From positions 62,001 through 126,000 of the forward strand of contig JBBDYQ010000007.1 of assembly GCA_040901445.1 (NCBI GenBank): DNA of 64,000 nt, written 5' to 3'. Origin of the DNA: Thermoleophilaceae bacterium (GTDB taxonomy: Bacteria; Actinomycetota; Thermoleophilia; Solirubrobacterales; Thermoleophilaceae). Shown piece by piece: positions 15,370-24,130 of this stretch. A program made the translations under genes and the position numbers. The first letter of the stretch is position 1; every line of letters starts with the position of its first letter. Below the pieces are notes generated by a model. It had not been told where the DNA came from. It ran no database searches and worked only from the letters and a program-made list of their open reading frames with translations.

Positions 15370-17162
15370 CAGCCGGAGTACATCCCCTCGATGACATCCT
15401 CGAACTCGCGCGCGATCGCCGCACGCTTGACCTTCTGCGTGGCCGTGAGCTCGCCGTCCTCGTGGTCGAGCTCCTTGCGCAGCAGCTCGAAGCGCTTGAT
15501 GGTCTCCACCTGGGCGAACTGCCCGTTGACCTCGGCGACGACGACCTCCACCAGCTCCCGCACCTCGTCCCGCCCGGCCAGGTCGCCGTAGGTGGTGAAC
15601 GGGATGCCCTTCCGCGCCGCCCAGTCCCCCACCGTGTCGCCCTCGATCCCGATCAGCGCCGAGAGGTACTTGCGGCGGTCGCCGATCACGACCGCGTCGC
15701 GCACGTAGGGAGAGACCTTGAGCCGGTTCTCGATCTCCGACGGCGAGACGTTCTTTCCGCCCGCGGTGATGATGATGTCCTTCTTGCGGTCGGTGATCGT
15801 GAGGTAGCCGTCGGCGTCGAGCTCCCCCACGTCGCCCGTGCGCAGCCAGCCGTCGGCGTCGATCGCGGCGGCCGTGGCGCCGGCGTCCTTGAGATAGCCC
15901 GCGAACACGCCCGGCGAGCGGGTGAGGATCTCGCCGTCGTCGGCGATCTGCAGCTCCACCTCTTCCAGCGCGCACCCGACGGTGCCGATGCGCACGTCGT
16001 CCGCGGGCGTGTACGTGGCCATCGCGGTGTTCTCCGTCTGGCCGTATCCCTCCCGCACCGGGATGCCGAGCGTCCACAGCCAGCGCAGCACCTCCGGGGC
16101 GACGGGCGCGGCGCCCGACAGCGCCACCGTCACGCGCCGCATGCCGAGCTTGTCGCGCAACGGGCGGAAGACGAGGATCCAGCCCAGCCCGTAGGCGAGC
16201 CGGTCGAGGAAGCCGAAGCGGCCCGCGAGGCGGCGCTCGGCCACGCGCCCGCCGAGGCGGATGCCCAGGCGGTACACCGCGCGCTTGAGGCGGCTGGCGT
16301 CGGCCATCCGGATCTCGACTCCGGCCATCATCTTCTCCCACACGCGCGGCACCCCGAGAAAGAAGGTGGGCTGCACCTCGCGCAGGTCCCCGGTGAACGT
16401 CTCGGCGTCCTCGCCGAAGTTCACGACGTAGCCGCCGTGCAGGGCGTCCACCCCCGAGACGAGCCGTTCCGCCACGTGACAGAGCGGCAGGTAGGAGAGC
16501 ACCTCGTCGCGCGGCGAGGTGTCGTACACGCGTAGATAGGCGCCGCCGGCGGCCGCCAGGTTGGCGTGGGTGAGCATGGCCCCCTTCGGCGGGCCCGTGG
16601 TGCCCGACGTGTAGACGACGATGGCCGTGTCGGAAGGCTCGAGCGCCGCGACACGCTCCTCGAACTCGCGCAGCTCGCGCCGGTTCCCGAGCGCCTCCAG
16701 CTCGTCGAAGGTGAGGATGCTCTCGTCCTCGAGCGCCCGCACGCCGCGCGGGTCTACCACCACGATGGCGCGCAGGGCGGGCAGGCGTTCGCGCACCTCC
16801 AGCGCCTTGTCGAGCTGCTCCTCGTCACCGGCCACGAGGACGACGGACTCCGAGTGGCCGAGCAGGTACTCGACCTCCGGCGCCGGGCTCGTGGGATACA
16901 CCCCCACCGTGACCGCCCCCACGCCCTGGGCGCCGAGGTCGGCCAGCAGCCACTCCGGCCCGTTCTCGGCATGCACCGCCACCCGGCCGCCCGGACCCAC
17001 GCCCAGCTCGAGGAGGCCCAGCCCCACGCGCGCCGCGCGGCGGGCGTACTCGTCCCAGGTCCACTCGCGCCAGCGCCCGAGGTGCTTCCGGCGGATGGCG
17101 ACGTCGCCCGGGCGTTCGCGCGCCCGGGCGAGCAGCAGCTCCGGGAGCGAGGCCTGGCTCAC
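15369..17162 (-). CDS. fadD: Long-chain fatty-acyl-CoA synthetase (AMP-forming)
   Basis: A 597-aa adenylate-forming enzyme that activates carboxylic acids, probably fatty acids, to acyl-CoA. Motifs: the phosphate-binding loop VVYTSGTTGPPKGAML (residues about 180-195), the LPLCHVAER segment, the adenine motif EGYGQTEN, the hinge region LRTGDVGELDADGYLTITDR, and the C-terminal KDIIITAGGKNVSPSEIE. It resembles the FadD15-like long-chain branch. It lies inside the liv operon with overlaps on both sides (GTGA with livG, TGATG with livH), so import and CoA activation of an acid are plausibly coupled. Confidence 0.92.
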   Translation of the reverse strand: MSQASLPELLLARARERPGDVAIRRKHLGRWREWTWDEYARRAARVGLGLLELGVGPGGRVAVHAENGPEWLLADLGAQGVGAVTVGVYPTSPAPEVEYLLGHSESVVLVAGDEEQLDKALEVRERLPALRAIVVVDPRGVRALEDESILTFDELEALGNRRELREFEERVAALEPSDTAIVVYTSGTTGPPKGAMLTHANLAAAGGAYLRVYDTSPRDEVLSYLPLCHVAERLVSGVDALHGGYVVNFGEDAETFTGDLREVQPTFFLGVPRVWEKMMAGVEIRMADASRLKRAVYRLGIRLGGRVAERRLAGRFGFLDRLAYGLGWILVFRPLRDKLGMRRVTVALSGAAPVAPEVLRWLWTLGIPVREGYGQTENTAMATYTPADDVRIGTVGCALEEVELQIADDGEILTRSPGVFAGYLKDAGATAAAIDADGWLRTGDVGELDADGYLTITDRKKDIIITAGGKNVSPSEIENRLKVSPYVRDAVVIGDRRKYLSALIGIEGDTVGDWAARKGIPFTTYGDLAGRDEVRELVEVVVAEVNGQFAQVETIKRFELLRKELDHEDGELTATQKVKRAAIAREFEDVIEGMYSG

Positions 17163-17962
17163 GCGGGGGCGTCCTCCGTGCCGAGGTACGCGGCGATCAC
17201 GCGCTCGTCGCCCTGGATCTCGGCCGGCGTGCCGTGGGCGATGACCTCGCCGAAGTCGAGGGCCAGCACACGGTCGGCCAGATCCATGACGAGCGCCATG
17301 TCGTGCTCCACCAGCACGGTGGTGATGCCGAGCCGCTGCCCGATCTCGACGATGTAGCGGGCCATGTCCTCGGTCTCCTCGAGGTTCATGCCGGCCACGG
17401 GCTCGTCGAGCAGCAGCAGCCGCGGCTCCATGGCCAGCGCCCGTCCGACCTCCACCCGCTTCTGGATCCCGAACGGGAGCAGGCCCACGTGCTGATGCCG
17501 GTGGGCCTGGAGCTCGAGGAAGTCGATGATCTCCTCCACCTTGCGGCGGTGCTCGACCTCCTCGCGCCGGGCGCGCCCGACCCACAGCGCGCCGCCGAGG
17601 AAGCCCGTGCGCATGCTCAGATGGCGCCCGAGCATCACGTTGTCCACAACGGAGAGGTTCTCGAACAGCCCGAGGTTCTGGAACGTCCGCCCCACACCGA
17701 GCTGGGCGCTCTCGCGCCGCCGCCCCACGAGGTTTTCGCCCGCCAGCCGGATGCTGCCCTCCTGCGGCCGGTAGACGCCGTTGAGGCAGTTGAAGATCGA
17801 GGTCTTGCCGGCGCCGTTGGGGCCGATGATCGCGAACAGCTCGCCCTCGTCGACGCTGAAGCTGACGTCGCGCAGCGCGGTCACGCCGAAGAAGCGGAGG
17901 GTGACGTGGTCGAGCTCGAGCAGGCTCGCGCCCTCACGGGCGCGGGCGCTCACGCGCTCCAC
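17159..17962 (-). CDS. livG: ABC transporter ATP-binding protein (LivG)
   Basis: A 267-aa ATPase. Walker A is GPNGAGKT, the Q-loop is in GRTFQNLGLF, Walker B is LLLLDEPVAGMN, and the H-loop is LVEHDMALV. The signature motif is atypical: LLPFGIQKRVEVGRAL occupies the place of LSGGQ. The LivG-specific insertion after the Q-loop (GRHLSMRTG through the RRKVEE region) is present. Two GTG starts are possible: 17962, chosen for its better-spaced purine-rich site, or 17953, which gives a four-base overlap with livF. It works with LivF as the motor of the importer. Confidence 0.92.
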   Translation of the reverse strand: MERVSARAREGASLLELDHVTLRFFGVTALRDVSFSVDEGELFAIIGPNGAGKTSIFNCLNGVYRPQEGSIRLAGENLVGRRRESAQLGVGRTFQNLGLFENLSVVDNVMLGRHLSMRTGFLGGALWVGRARREEVEHRRKVEEIIDFLELQAHRHQHVGLLPFGIQKRVEVGRALAMEPRLLLLDEPVAGMNLEETEDMARYIVEIGQRLGITTVLVEHDMALVMDLADRVLALDFGEVIAHGTPAEIQGDERVIAAYLGTEDAPA

Positions 17963-18789
17963 CGCTTCCGCCGCCGGTAGCTCTTGACGTCGCGGAACGA
18001 GCGCCGCCCGGCCTCGCCCACCATCCCGAGGTAGAACTCCCGCACGTCCTGGTCCTCGCGCAGCTCTTCCGCCGGGCCGTCCAGCACGACGCGGCCGTTC
18101 TCGAGCACGTAGCCGTAGGAGGCCACCTGCAGGGCCATGGCGGCGTTCTGCTCCACCAGCAGCACGCTGGTGCCCTGCCGGTTGATCTCGACCACGATGT
18201 CGCGGATCTGGCCCACGAGCGCCGGGGCCAGGCCCAGCGAGGGCTCGTCGAGGAGCAGCAGCCGCGGGGCAGCCATCAGCGCCCGGCCGATGGCGAGCAT
18301 CTGCTGCTCGCCGCCCGAGAGATACCCCGCCACGTGGCCGCGGCGGTCGCGCAGCGCCGGGAACAGCTCCATGACGCGGGCGTGCGCTTGGGCGAGGCCG
18401 TCGCGGCGGGTGAAGCCGCCCGTCCGGAGGTTCTCGTCCACGGTGAGCTCGGCGAATATGCGCCGTCCCTCCATCACCTGCGCGACGCCGCGGCGCACGA
18501 TCGCCGGCGCGTCGAGCCCCGCGAGCGCCGTGCCGTCGAGCTGGATCGACCCCTTGGTGATCTCACCCCGGTGCACGGGCAGCAGCCCGGTGACGGCACG
18601 CAGCAGCGTGGTCTTGCCCGCGCCGTTGGCCCCGAGCAGCGCGACCACCTTCCCGGGCGGAACCTCCAGGCTGACACCCCGCAGGACGAGGGAGACGTCG
18701 TCGTACACCACCTCGAGGTTTCGCACGCCGAGGCTGGCCGCCGCTGTGGGGCTCGTCTCCTCCTCCGGCGCGTGGGCGGGTGGCTCCAT
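17950..18789 (-). CDS. livF: ABC transporter ATP-binding protein (LivF)
   Basis: A 279-aa ATPase and first gene of the liv operon. Walker A is GANGAGKTT, the Q-loop region is GVAQVMEGRRIFAELTVDENL (typical LivF wording), the signature is YLSGGEQQML, Walker B is LLLLDEPSLGLAP, and the switch is LLVEQNAAMALQ. The C-terminus has an unusual basic tail of about 20 residues (RRSFRDVKSYRRRKRW). ATG 18789 is preceded by an in-frame GTG at 18792. The operon order is livF-livG-fadD-livH-livM-livK. Confidence 0.93.
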   Translation of the reverse strand: MEPPAHAPEEETSPTAAASLGVRNLEVVYDDVSLVLRGVSLEVPPGKVVALLGANGAGKTTLLRAVTGLLPVHRGEITKGSIQLDGTALAGLDAPAIVRRGVAQVMEGRRIFAELTVDENLRTGGFTRRDGLAQAHARVMELFPALRDRRGHVAGYLSGGEQQMLAIGRALMAAPRLLLLDEPSLGLAPALVGQIRDIVVEINRQGTSVLLVEQNAAMALQVASYGYVLENGRVVLDGPAEELREDQDVREFYLGMVGEAGRRSFRDVKSYRRRKRWSA

Positions 18790-18799
18790 CACGCCCTTG

Positions 18800-18832
18800 G
18801 GTTCCTATCACTTCCGAGGGTCGGAAGGAACC
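18800..18832 (-). terminator. Imperfect hairpin at the end of the Wzm/Wzt unit
   Basis: GGTTCCT then TTCCGA-GGG-TCGGAA then GGAACC form a nearly continuous stem with a five-base bulge. It sits between the stop of the wzt gene (18876) and the start of livF, so it probably ends wzm-wzt transcription before the liv operon promoter. Confidence 0.55.
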
Positions 18833-18875
18833 GGATGGGGTAATGGCGGCGCGTGCGTGGACGGATGTCCGAGCG

Positions 18876-20075
18876 TCAGCGGGCATCCACGCGCCAGCTG
18901 CGCGGCGGGACGAGCAGGCCTCCGCCCCGGCGCCCGCGGACCTCCAGCTCGTAGGCGTGCCAGTGGAAGTCGAACACCACGTCCCAGTCCGCGCGGTACA
19001 GGCCGACGTCGAGCACGTAGGAGCCCGGGGCGAGGTCGAGCCGGTCGAGGGCGAGGGTGACCGTTCCCCGCTCGAGCCGGCCGACGGCGACGCCCTCGTC
19101 ACGCGTGTTCGCCTCAACGCACAGCGGCCCGTCGGGCGCGCGATGCACGGCCACCGCGACGATCGGGTCGAGCAGCGGTCCGCGCGCGCTGCGCACGTCG
19201 ATCGCCACGGTCAGGGAAGCGCCGGCCTCGACCGCGCCCGGCAGGCGGACGCCCTCGATCGTGGCCTCCTGGGTGCCCACCCGGTTGCGGCGCAGCTCCA
19301 GCGGCCCGCCGTGACCGCCGTCGGGCGGCGTGCGCTCGATCGTGTCCTGACGCGCCGCCTCCTCGTATGCAGCGACGACCGACGCGGCGTCGCCCCGAGC
19401 CCGGACCGCGCCCGCGTCGAGCCAGAGCGCCTGGTCGCACTCGCGCTCGACCAGCCGGAGGTCGTGCGAGGCGAGCACGAGCGCGGCACCGTCCTCGCGC
19501 ATCGCCCGGATGCGGTCCGCGCACTTGGCCTGGAAGGCCAGATCGCCGACCGCCATCACCTCGTCCACGAGCAGCGCCTCGGGGCGAAGCTGCGCGATCA
19601 CGCCGAACGCCAGCCGCAGCTTCATCCCCTCGCTGTAGGTCCGGACGGGCGCGTCGGCGAACTCCTGCAGCTCGGCGAACTCGAGCGCCGGCGACACCAG
19701 CGTGCGCGCCTCCGCCCGCGACCAGCCCGCGACGATCGCGGCGGTCAGGGCATTCTCGCGGCCGCTGAGCGTCAGGTCCAGCGTGTCGCCGAGCGTGAGC
19801 ACGGACGCCACGCCCGGCGGCGTGCTCACGCTTCCGCGCGTGGGCCGGCCGAGCCCTGACGCGAGCCGCAGGAGCGTGGACTTGCCGGCGCCGTTGCGCC
19901 CGATCAGGCCCAGGCTTTGCCCCGCGCCCACCTCCGCCGACACGTCGCGAAGCACCCAGCGCTGCTCGCCGCGCCGCACCAGCAGGGGCGCGCGGCGAGC
20001 CGCCACGGCACGCACCGTCCGCCCGCCCGCCGGCCAGCGCGGGTAGGCCTTCCACACGCCCTCGAGCCGGATCAC
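18876..20075 (-). CDS. wzt: Polysaccharide/teichoic-acid exporter ATPase with carbohydrate-binding domain (Wzt type)
   Basis: A 399-aa ATP-binding subunit of an ABC-2 glycan exporter. The ATPase domain (about 1-250) has Walker A GRNGAGKSTLL, signature YSEGMKLRLAFG (typical of Wzt/TagH/RfbE), Walker B LLVDEVMAVGD and the H-loop ASHDLRL. The C-terminal domain (about 270-399) is a beta-sandwich with GSYVLDVGLYRADWDVVFDF, like the Wzt carbohydrate-binding domain that recognises the glycan's terminal cap. The GTG start overlaps the permease stop by four bases. The divergent giant glycosyltransferase is a likely partner for building the exported glycan. Confidence 0.9.
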   Translation of the reverse strand: MIRLEGVWKAYPRWPAGGRTVRAVAARRAPLLVRRGEQRWVLRDVSAEVGAGQSLGLIGRNGAGKSTLLRLASGLGRPTRGSVSTPPGVASVLTLGDTLDLTLSGRENALTAAIVAGWSRAEARTLVSPALEFAELQEFADAPVRTYSEGMKLRLAFGVIAQLRPEALLVDEVMAVGDLAFQAKCADRIRAMREDGAALVLASHDLRLVERECDQALWLDAGAVRARGDAASVVAAYEEAARQDTIERTPPDGGHGGPLELRRNRVGTQEATIEGVRLPGAVEAGASLTVAIDVRSARGPLLDPIVAVAVHRAPDGPLCVEANTRDEGVAVGRLERGTVTLALDRLDLAPGSYVLDVGLYRADWDVVFDFHWHAYELEVRGRRGGGLLVPPRSWRVDAR

Positions 20076-20878
20076 AGCTCGTCCACGAACCCGCCGCGGA
20101 GGCGCTGGAACACGAGCAGGCCCGCCGCGGCCACCGCGGCGCTCGCAGCGGTGACGATGAGCAGTGGCACTGCGTCCGGCAGGCGCTGCTCGATCAGCAC
20201 GGCCCGGTAGGCCTCGAGGATGGTCGTGAGCGGGTTCAGCCGCAGCGCCCACTCGTAGTCATCCGGAATCCGGCTCAGGTCGTAGAACACCGGTGTGAGA
20301 TAGAAGAGGAGGAGGAGCCCCACGCCCACGAGCTGCCGGACATCGCGCAGGTACACCGACGTGGCCGCGGCCAGCCACGCGATGCCGCAGGACAGAACGA
20401 GCTGGACGGCCGCGATCACCGGGAGGAACAGCGCCGACGCGTGCAACTCGCCGCCGGCCGCCACGAGCACCAGCAGCACGGGCAACGCGATCAGCGCGTC
20501 GACCAGCGCGACGACCACCGGCACCACCGGAAGCACCGCGGCGGGGCATTGCGGCCTGAAGACGAGATGGCGCTGCGCCACCACGGCGTCGGCGCCCTCG
20601 GAGACCGCGGCCGCGAACCAGCCCCAGGCGACGATGCCCGTGAAGAGAAAGGCGGCGTAGCTCTCGATGCCGAGGTCCACGATCGAGGTGAACACGACGT
20701 ACAGGACCCCGAGCTGGGCGAGCTGGCGCGCCAGCGGCCAGGCCCATCCGAGCAGCGTGAACCTGTGGCGCGCCGCGATCTCCCGTGCGGCGAGGTGGAG
20801 CACGAGCTCGCGAGCCCGGCGCAGGTCCCCGCCCCCCAGGCGTCCACCGATCGTGAGACCCGGGTCGGCACGGTGCAC
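20072..20878 (-). CDS. wzm: ABC-2 type glycan exporter permease (Wzm/TagG type)
   Basis: A 268-aa permease with about six helices, ending VDEL. Family markers are the amphipathic N-terminus LVLHLAAREIAARHRFTLLG, the first helix after ARQLAQLGVLYVVFTSI, and the STVYLRDVRQ-type loop (here TSVYLRDVRQLVGVG) followed by FYLTPVFYDLSRIP. GTG 20878 is preferred. An in-frame ATG at 20941 exists, but those extra codons include ATA, GTT and GCT, unlike the rest, and would overlap the divergent glycosyltransferase start by 12 bp. It forms a pair with Wzt downstream. Confidence 0.85.
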   Translation of the reverse strand: MHRADPGLTIGGRLGGGDLRRARELVLHLAAREIAARHRFTLLGWAWPLARQLAQLGVLYVVFTSIVDLGIESYAAFLFTGIVAWGWFAAAVSEGADAVVAQRHLVFRPQCPAAVLPVVPVVVALVDALIALPVLLVLVAAGGELHASALFLPVIAAVQLVLSCGIAWLAAATSVYLRDVRQLVGVGLLLLFYLTPVFYDLSRIPDDYEWALRLNPLTTILEAYRAVLIEQRLPDAVPLLIVTAASAAVAAAGLLVFQRLRGGFVDEL

Positions 20879-20929
20879 GGCGAGAGCGTAGACCGAAACG
20901 GCCGTCCCGCCCGTTATCAGCTTCCGGAG

Positions 20930-23900
20930 ATGGAGGATCATGCCCCAGGTCGCTTCCGCCGCATCCAGACGTTGATCGTCGAGGCATCCGGCCCGCCGGC
21001 GGTGCTCGACCTCGCCGAGGCCGACGAGTGGCGCTGCGTGGTGACGTACCGGGGCACGCCGTGCGCATATGTGGCGGTGCCGAGCCCGGGCGCCGGGAGT
21101 GGGCCCTCGCTCGTCGAGTCTGCGCTCGCGCGGCATGCCGGGCCCCACATGCGGGAACGAGCCGCGCGGGAAGGCCTTCGCCGCCGCCTCGGTTCCCCGG
21201 ATCCGCCGGCGCCGCCGCTGCGCCGCAGCGTGGTCGTGTGCACCCACCGTCGCTCGGAGTTCCTCCCCGCGATGCTCGAGAGCCTCGCCCGCCTCGACCC
21301 CGCACCCGACGAGGTCATCATCGTCGACAACGATCCCGGGCCCGAGGACTGCCGCATGGCCGCGGAACGCGCCGGGGCACGCTACGTGCGCGAAGACCGG
21401 CGTGGCCTGAACAGGGCCCGCGCCACGGGCCTCCGGGCCGCCCGCGGCGACGTCGTGGCGTTCACCGACGACGACTGCATCGTGCCGCCCGGCTGGCTGC
21501 GGACACTGCCCGAGGTGTTCGCCGACCCCACCGTCGCGGCCGTGACCGGGCCCGGCTTCGCCCATGAGCTGGAGACGGCACACCAGCTCCACCGCGAGGA
21601 GACGGCCGGCTTCGTGAAGGAGTTCAGGCGCCGGACCTTCGACTGGACCAACGTCTGGCCCGTGCACTCCGGCCAGATCGGGACGGGCGCGAACATGATC
21701 TTCCGCCGCACGGCCGTGGGCGACCCGGACGCGCTCTTCCCACCGGAGCTCGACGCCGGCACCGCCACCCGCTCCGGCGGCGACCTCTATGCGCTCTTCG
21801 CCGTGCTGGCGGCGGGCCACCGGATCGTCTACGACCCCGCGGTCTGGTTCCTGCACCGCCACCGGCCCGACCGGGCGTCGCTGGAGGACACCATCGACGG
21901 CTACGGCATCGGCCTCTCGGCGTTCCTCTCGAAGGCGCTGGTCGAGGACCGCGAGATCAGCAGCTTCGCGGTCTGGTGGTGGCTCTGGCGCTCCTACGTG
22001 CGCGCGCTGCTCGGCTCGTGGTCGGGATATGGCGATCCCGCGCAGGTCCGGCTGCGCAGCCGCTACCTGCGCGCGGGGTGGCTCGGTATGCCCGCCTGGC
22101 TGCGTGCACGCAAGGACGCGGGCGCCGCGGCGCCGCCGGCCGCCGCGGCGCCAGGCCGCACCGAGCCACCCGGTCCTCAGGCGAACCCGCCCGAGGACGT
22201 AGCGGTCATCGTCGCGTCGACCAGCCCGGAGCGGCTCGCGCGCTGCCTCCGCGCCCTGGCCACCGAAGCTGCAGCCGAGATCGTGGTTGCGGGCCCCACC
22301 CGGCCACCGTCCGGCGTGCGCTGGGTGCAGTGCCAAGACGGCGCAAGCGCCGCGCTCGCCGCCGGGGTGGCCGTGGCCACGGCCACGGTCGTGCTGCTCC
22401 TCGACGACCGGCTGACGCCGCGACCGGGGCTCGTGTTCGCGCACGCCCGCGCCCACGCGGGCGCGGAGATCCCGCGTCTTGTGACGGGCTACTCGCCACA
22501 CCCCCTCCCCGCCCGTCCCGGCCTCGCGTCGATCGCCGCCCGCCTCGAGCGAGAGGACCACTTCCGGCTGATCCGCGAGGCCGCAACGCCCACATGCGCC
22601 GGAGTCGAGCTCCGGAACGTCTCGCTGCGGAGGGCGGATCTCGAGCGCATCGGAGGGGTGGACGGCCGGCTGGGTGAGCTTGCCGCGGGCCTCGACCTCG
22701 GCATCCGGGCGCTCGCCGCAGGTCTCGAGGTCGTGCACGAGCCGGCCGCGGCGGCCGGCGACGACGTGCACGTGACCACGCGGTCCTATGTCGAAGTGGC
22801 GCACACGCGCGGGCGAGGTGCGGCCGCACTCGCCGGCAAGCACCCCGCCGCGGCGGGCGCTCTCGCCGAGCCCCAGCGGGTGCCGGCGCCGCTGGACCGG
22901 GTCGCCGTGATCGCGCTGACCTGGCCGTGGGCGCGAGCGGCCGTTCACCCCCTCCTCCACGCGCTCGAGGGGCTCCGGCTGCGGCGCTCGTGGGCCCGTC
23001 TCGCCTGGCTGGCCCGCCGCGGCGGCTACCGGCACGGCGTCCGCGTGGCAGCGCCGGGAGGGCTACCGGCTCCCCCCGTCATGCGCGTCGACCTCGACGA
23101 GGACGCGCTGATCCCGGCGCCCGGGCCGTGCGCTCCGCTGGTGGACCTCCGGCTCCGCGGCCGGCGCGTGGCGCTCGTGCGCCCTCCCCGCGGTCACTGG
23201 CACCATGACCTCTTCGGTGAGGCGCTGGACGGCCTCCGGGACGAGGACGTCAGTCGCATCCCCGCGGCGGCAGCCACCGGCCGCGGCACCGCTGCGCACG
23301 CCGTCGCCATCACCGTGGTGCTCACCGACCCGGCGGCGGCACCGACCCTGGCGTCCACGGGCGCCTCGGTCAGCCTCGTGGAGGGAAAGCGGGGCGCGCG
23401 GGAACGCTGGCAGGCGATCGACCGGGCGATCCGCTCGGCGCCGACCGAGGCGGTGGCGCTGCCGCTCCCGGGCACGCATCCCTCCCCGGAGTGGCTCGCC
23501 GGGGTGCGCGAGGCGCTCGGCGGCGACCGAGTCGCGGCGGCCGTGGGCTGCGGTCTCCATCCACACGAGCGGGCCGGGCCCGTGGGGCTCGTGTCGCGCC
23601 GGCTGCGCCACGGCCCGTATGCGATGGGCGGGCGCCCGGCCCAGTTCGTGGCGGTGCGACGCGCGCGCTACGCGGAGCTGGGCGGGTTCGACCCGGCCAC
23701 CGCCACGCTGGGCTCGCAGGGGCCGGTCCTCGACCTCGTCGAGCGGGCGCTCGAGGCCGGCCTGGTGACCGCCTACTGCGAGACGCCCGGCCTGACACCC
23801 GCGGGCGCACATCGGCCCGCGCGCAGCCGCAACGAGTTCGAGGCGTGGGTTGCGCGCGGCGGCCTGCTCGCGCGCGACGCCGCGGCCCTCGGCCCGCTTC

Positions 23901-24130
23901 GCGGGGTCCCCTGGCTTGCGACCCGTGCGCTTCTCCCCCGCATGCGCATGCTCTGGCTGTCGATCCGTACCGGCGAGCCCAGCGCGCGCCACTGGAGCGG
24001 GAGCACCGCCGGCATGATCTGCGGCCTCCTGCTGGCCGCTATGCGATCGCGAGCTCCCGCTCCGCCTCGGCCGGAGCCCGAGCACGCCGGCGCTCCTCGC
24101 GCCGCTCGCTCTCCTCGGCCAGCGCCGTGA
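20930..24130 (+). CDS. Large multi-domain glycosyltransferase (three GT2-like segments)
   Basis: A 1066-aa cytoplasmic protein. After an N-terminal 95 residues with a CVVTYRGTPCAYVAVPSPG strand comes a full GT-A glycosyltransferase-2 domain (about 98-400): RRSVVVCTHRRSEFLPAML, VIIVDNDPGPED and the metal motif FTDDDC (Asp180-182). A second GT2-like segment begins near residue 424 (VAVIVASTSPERLARCL) with LLLDDRLTP near 488. A third, weaker one starts near residue 789 (AVAITVVLTDP). The second and third may be non-catalytic. The terminal ~30 residues are Pro/Arg-rich and overlap the next gene. It is divergent from wzm-wzt and likely builds the exported glycan. Confidence 0.85.
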   Translation: MEDHAPGRFRRIQTLIVEASGPPAVLDLAEADEWRCVVTYRGTPCAYVAVPSPGAGSGPSLVESALARHAGPHMRERAAREGLRRRLGSPDPPAPPLRRSVVVCTHRRSEFLPAMLESLARLDPAPDEVIIVDNDPGPEDCRMAAERAGARYVREDRRGLNRARATGLRAARGDVVAFTDDDCIVPPGWLRTLPEVFADPTVAAVTGPGFAHELETAHQLHREETAGFVKEFRRRTFDWTNVWPVHSGQIGTGANMIFRRTAVGDPDALFPPELDAGTATRSGGDLYALFAVLAAGHRIVYDPAVWFLHRHRPDRASLEDTIDGYGIGLSAFLSKALVEDREISSFAVWWWLWRSYVRALLGSWSGYGDPAQVRLRSRYLRAGWLGMPAWLRARKDAGAAAPPAAAAPGRTEPPGPQANPPEDVAVIVASTSPERLARCLRALATEAAAEIVVAGPTRPPSGVRWVQCQDGASAALAAGVAVATATVVLLLDDRLTPRPGLVFAHARAHAGAEIPRLVTGYSPHPLPARPGLASIAARLEREDHFRLIREAATPTCAGVELRNVSLRRADLERIGGVDGRLGELAAGLDLGIRALAAGLEVVHEPAAAAGDDVHVTTRSYVEVAHTRGRGAAALAGKHPAAAGALAEPQRVPAPLDRVAVIALTWPWARAAVHPLLHALEGLRLRRSWARLAWLARRGGYRHGVRVAAPGGLPAPPVMRVDLDEDALIPAPGPCAPLVDLRLRGRRVALVRPPRGHWHHDLFGEALDGLRDEDVSRIPAAAATGRGTAAHAVAITVVLTDPAAAPTLASTGASVSLVEGKRGARERWQAIDRAIRSAPTEAVALPLPGTHPSPEWLAGVREALGGDRVAAAVGCGLHPHERAGPVGLVSRRLRHGPYAMGGRPAQFVAVRRARYAELGGFDPATATLGSQGPVLDLVERALEAGLVTAYCETPGLTPAGAHRPARSRNEFEAWVARGGLLARDAAALGPLRGVPWLATRALLPRMRMLWLSIRTGEPSARHWSGSTAGMICGLLLAAMRSRAPAPPRPEPEHAGAPRAARSPRPAP

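Noticed and set aside
15369-17162. Acyl-CoA ligase as an intruder with foreign composition
   Set aside because: GC content and codon choice look like its neighbours and it overlaps both adjacent genes, so it is an integral part of the operon.
20441-20929. Upstream extension of the giant glycosyltransferase
   Set aside because: It is antisense to the wzm permease and His/Asp-rich, as expected of shadow frames; family sequence begins after ATG 20930.
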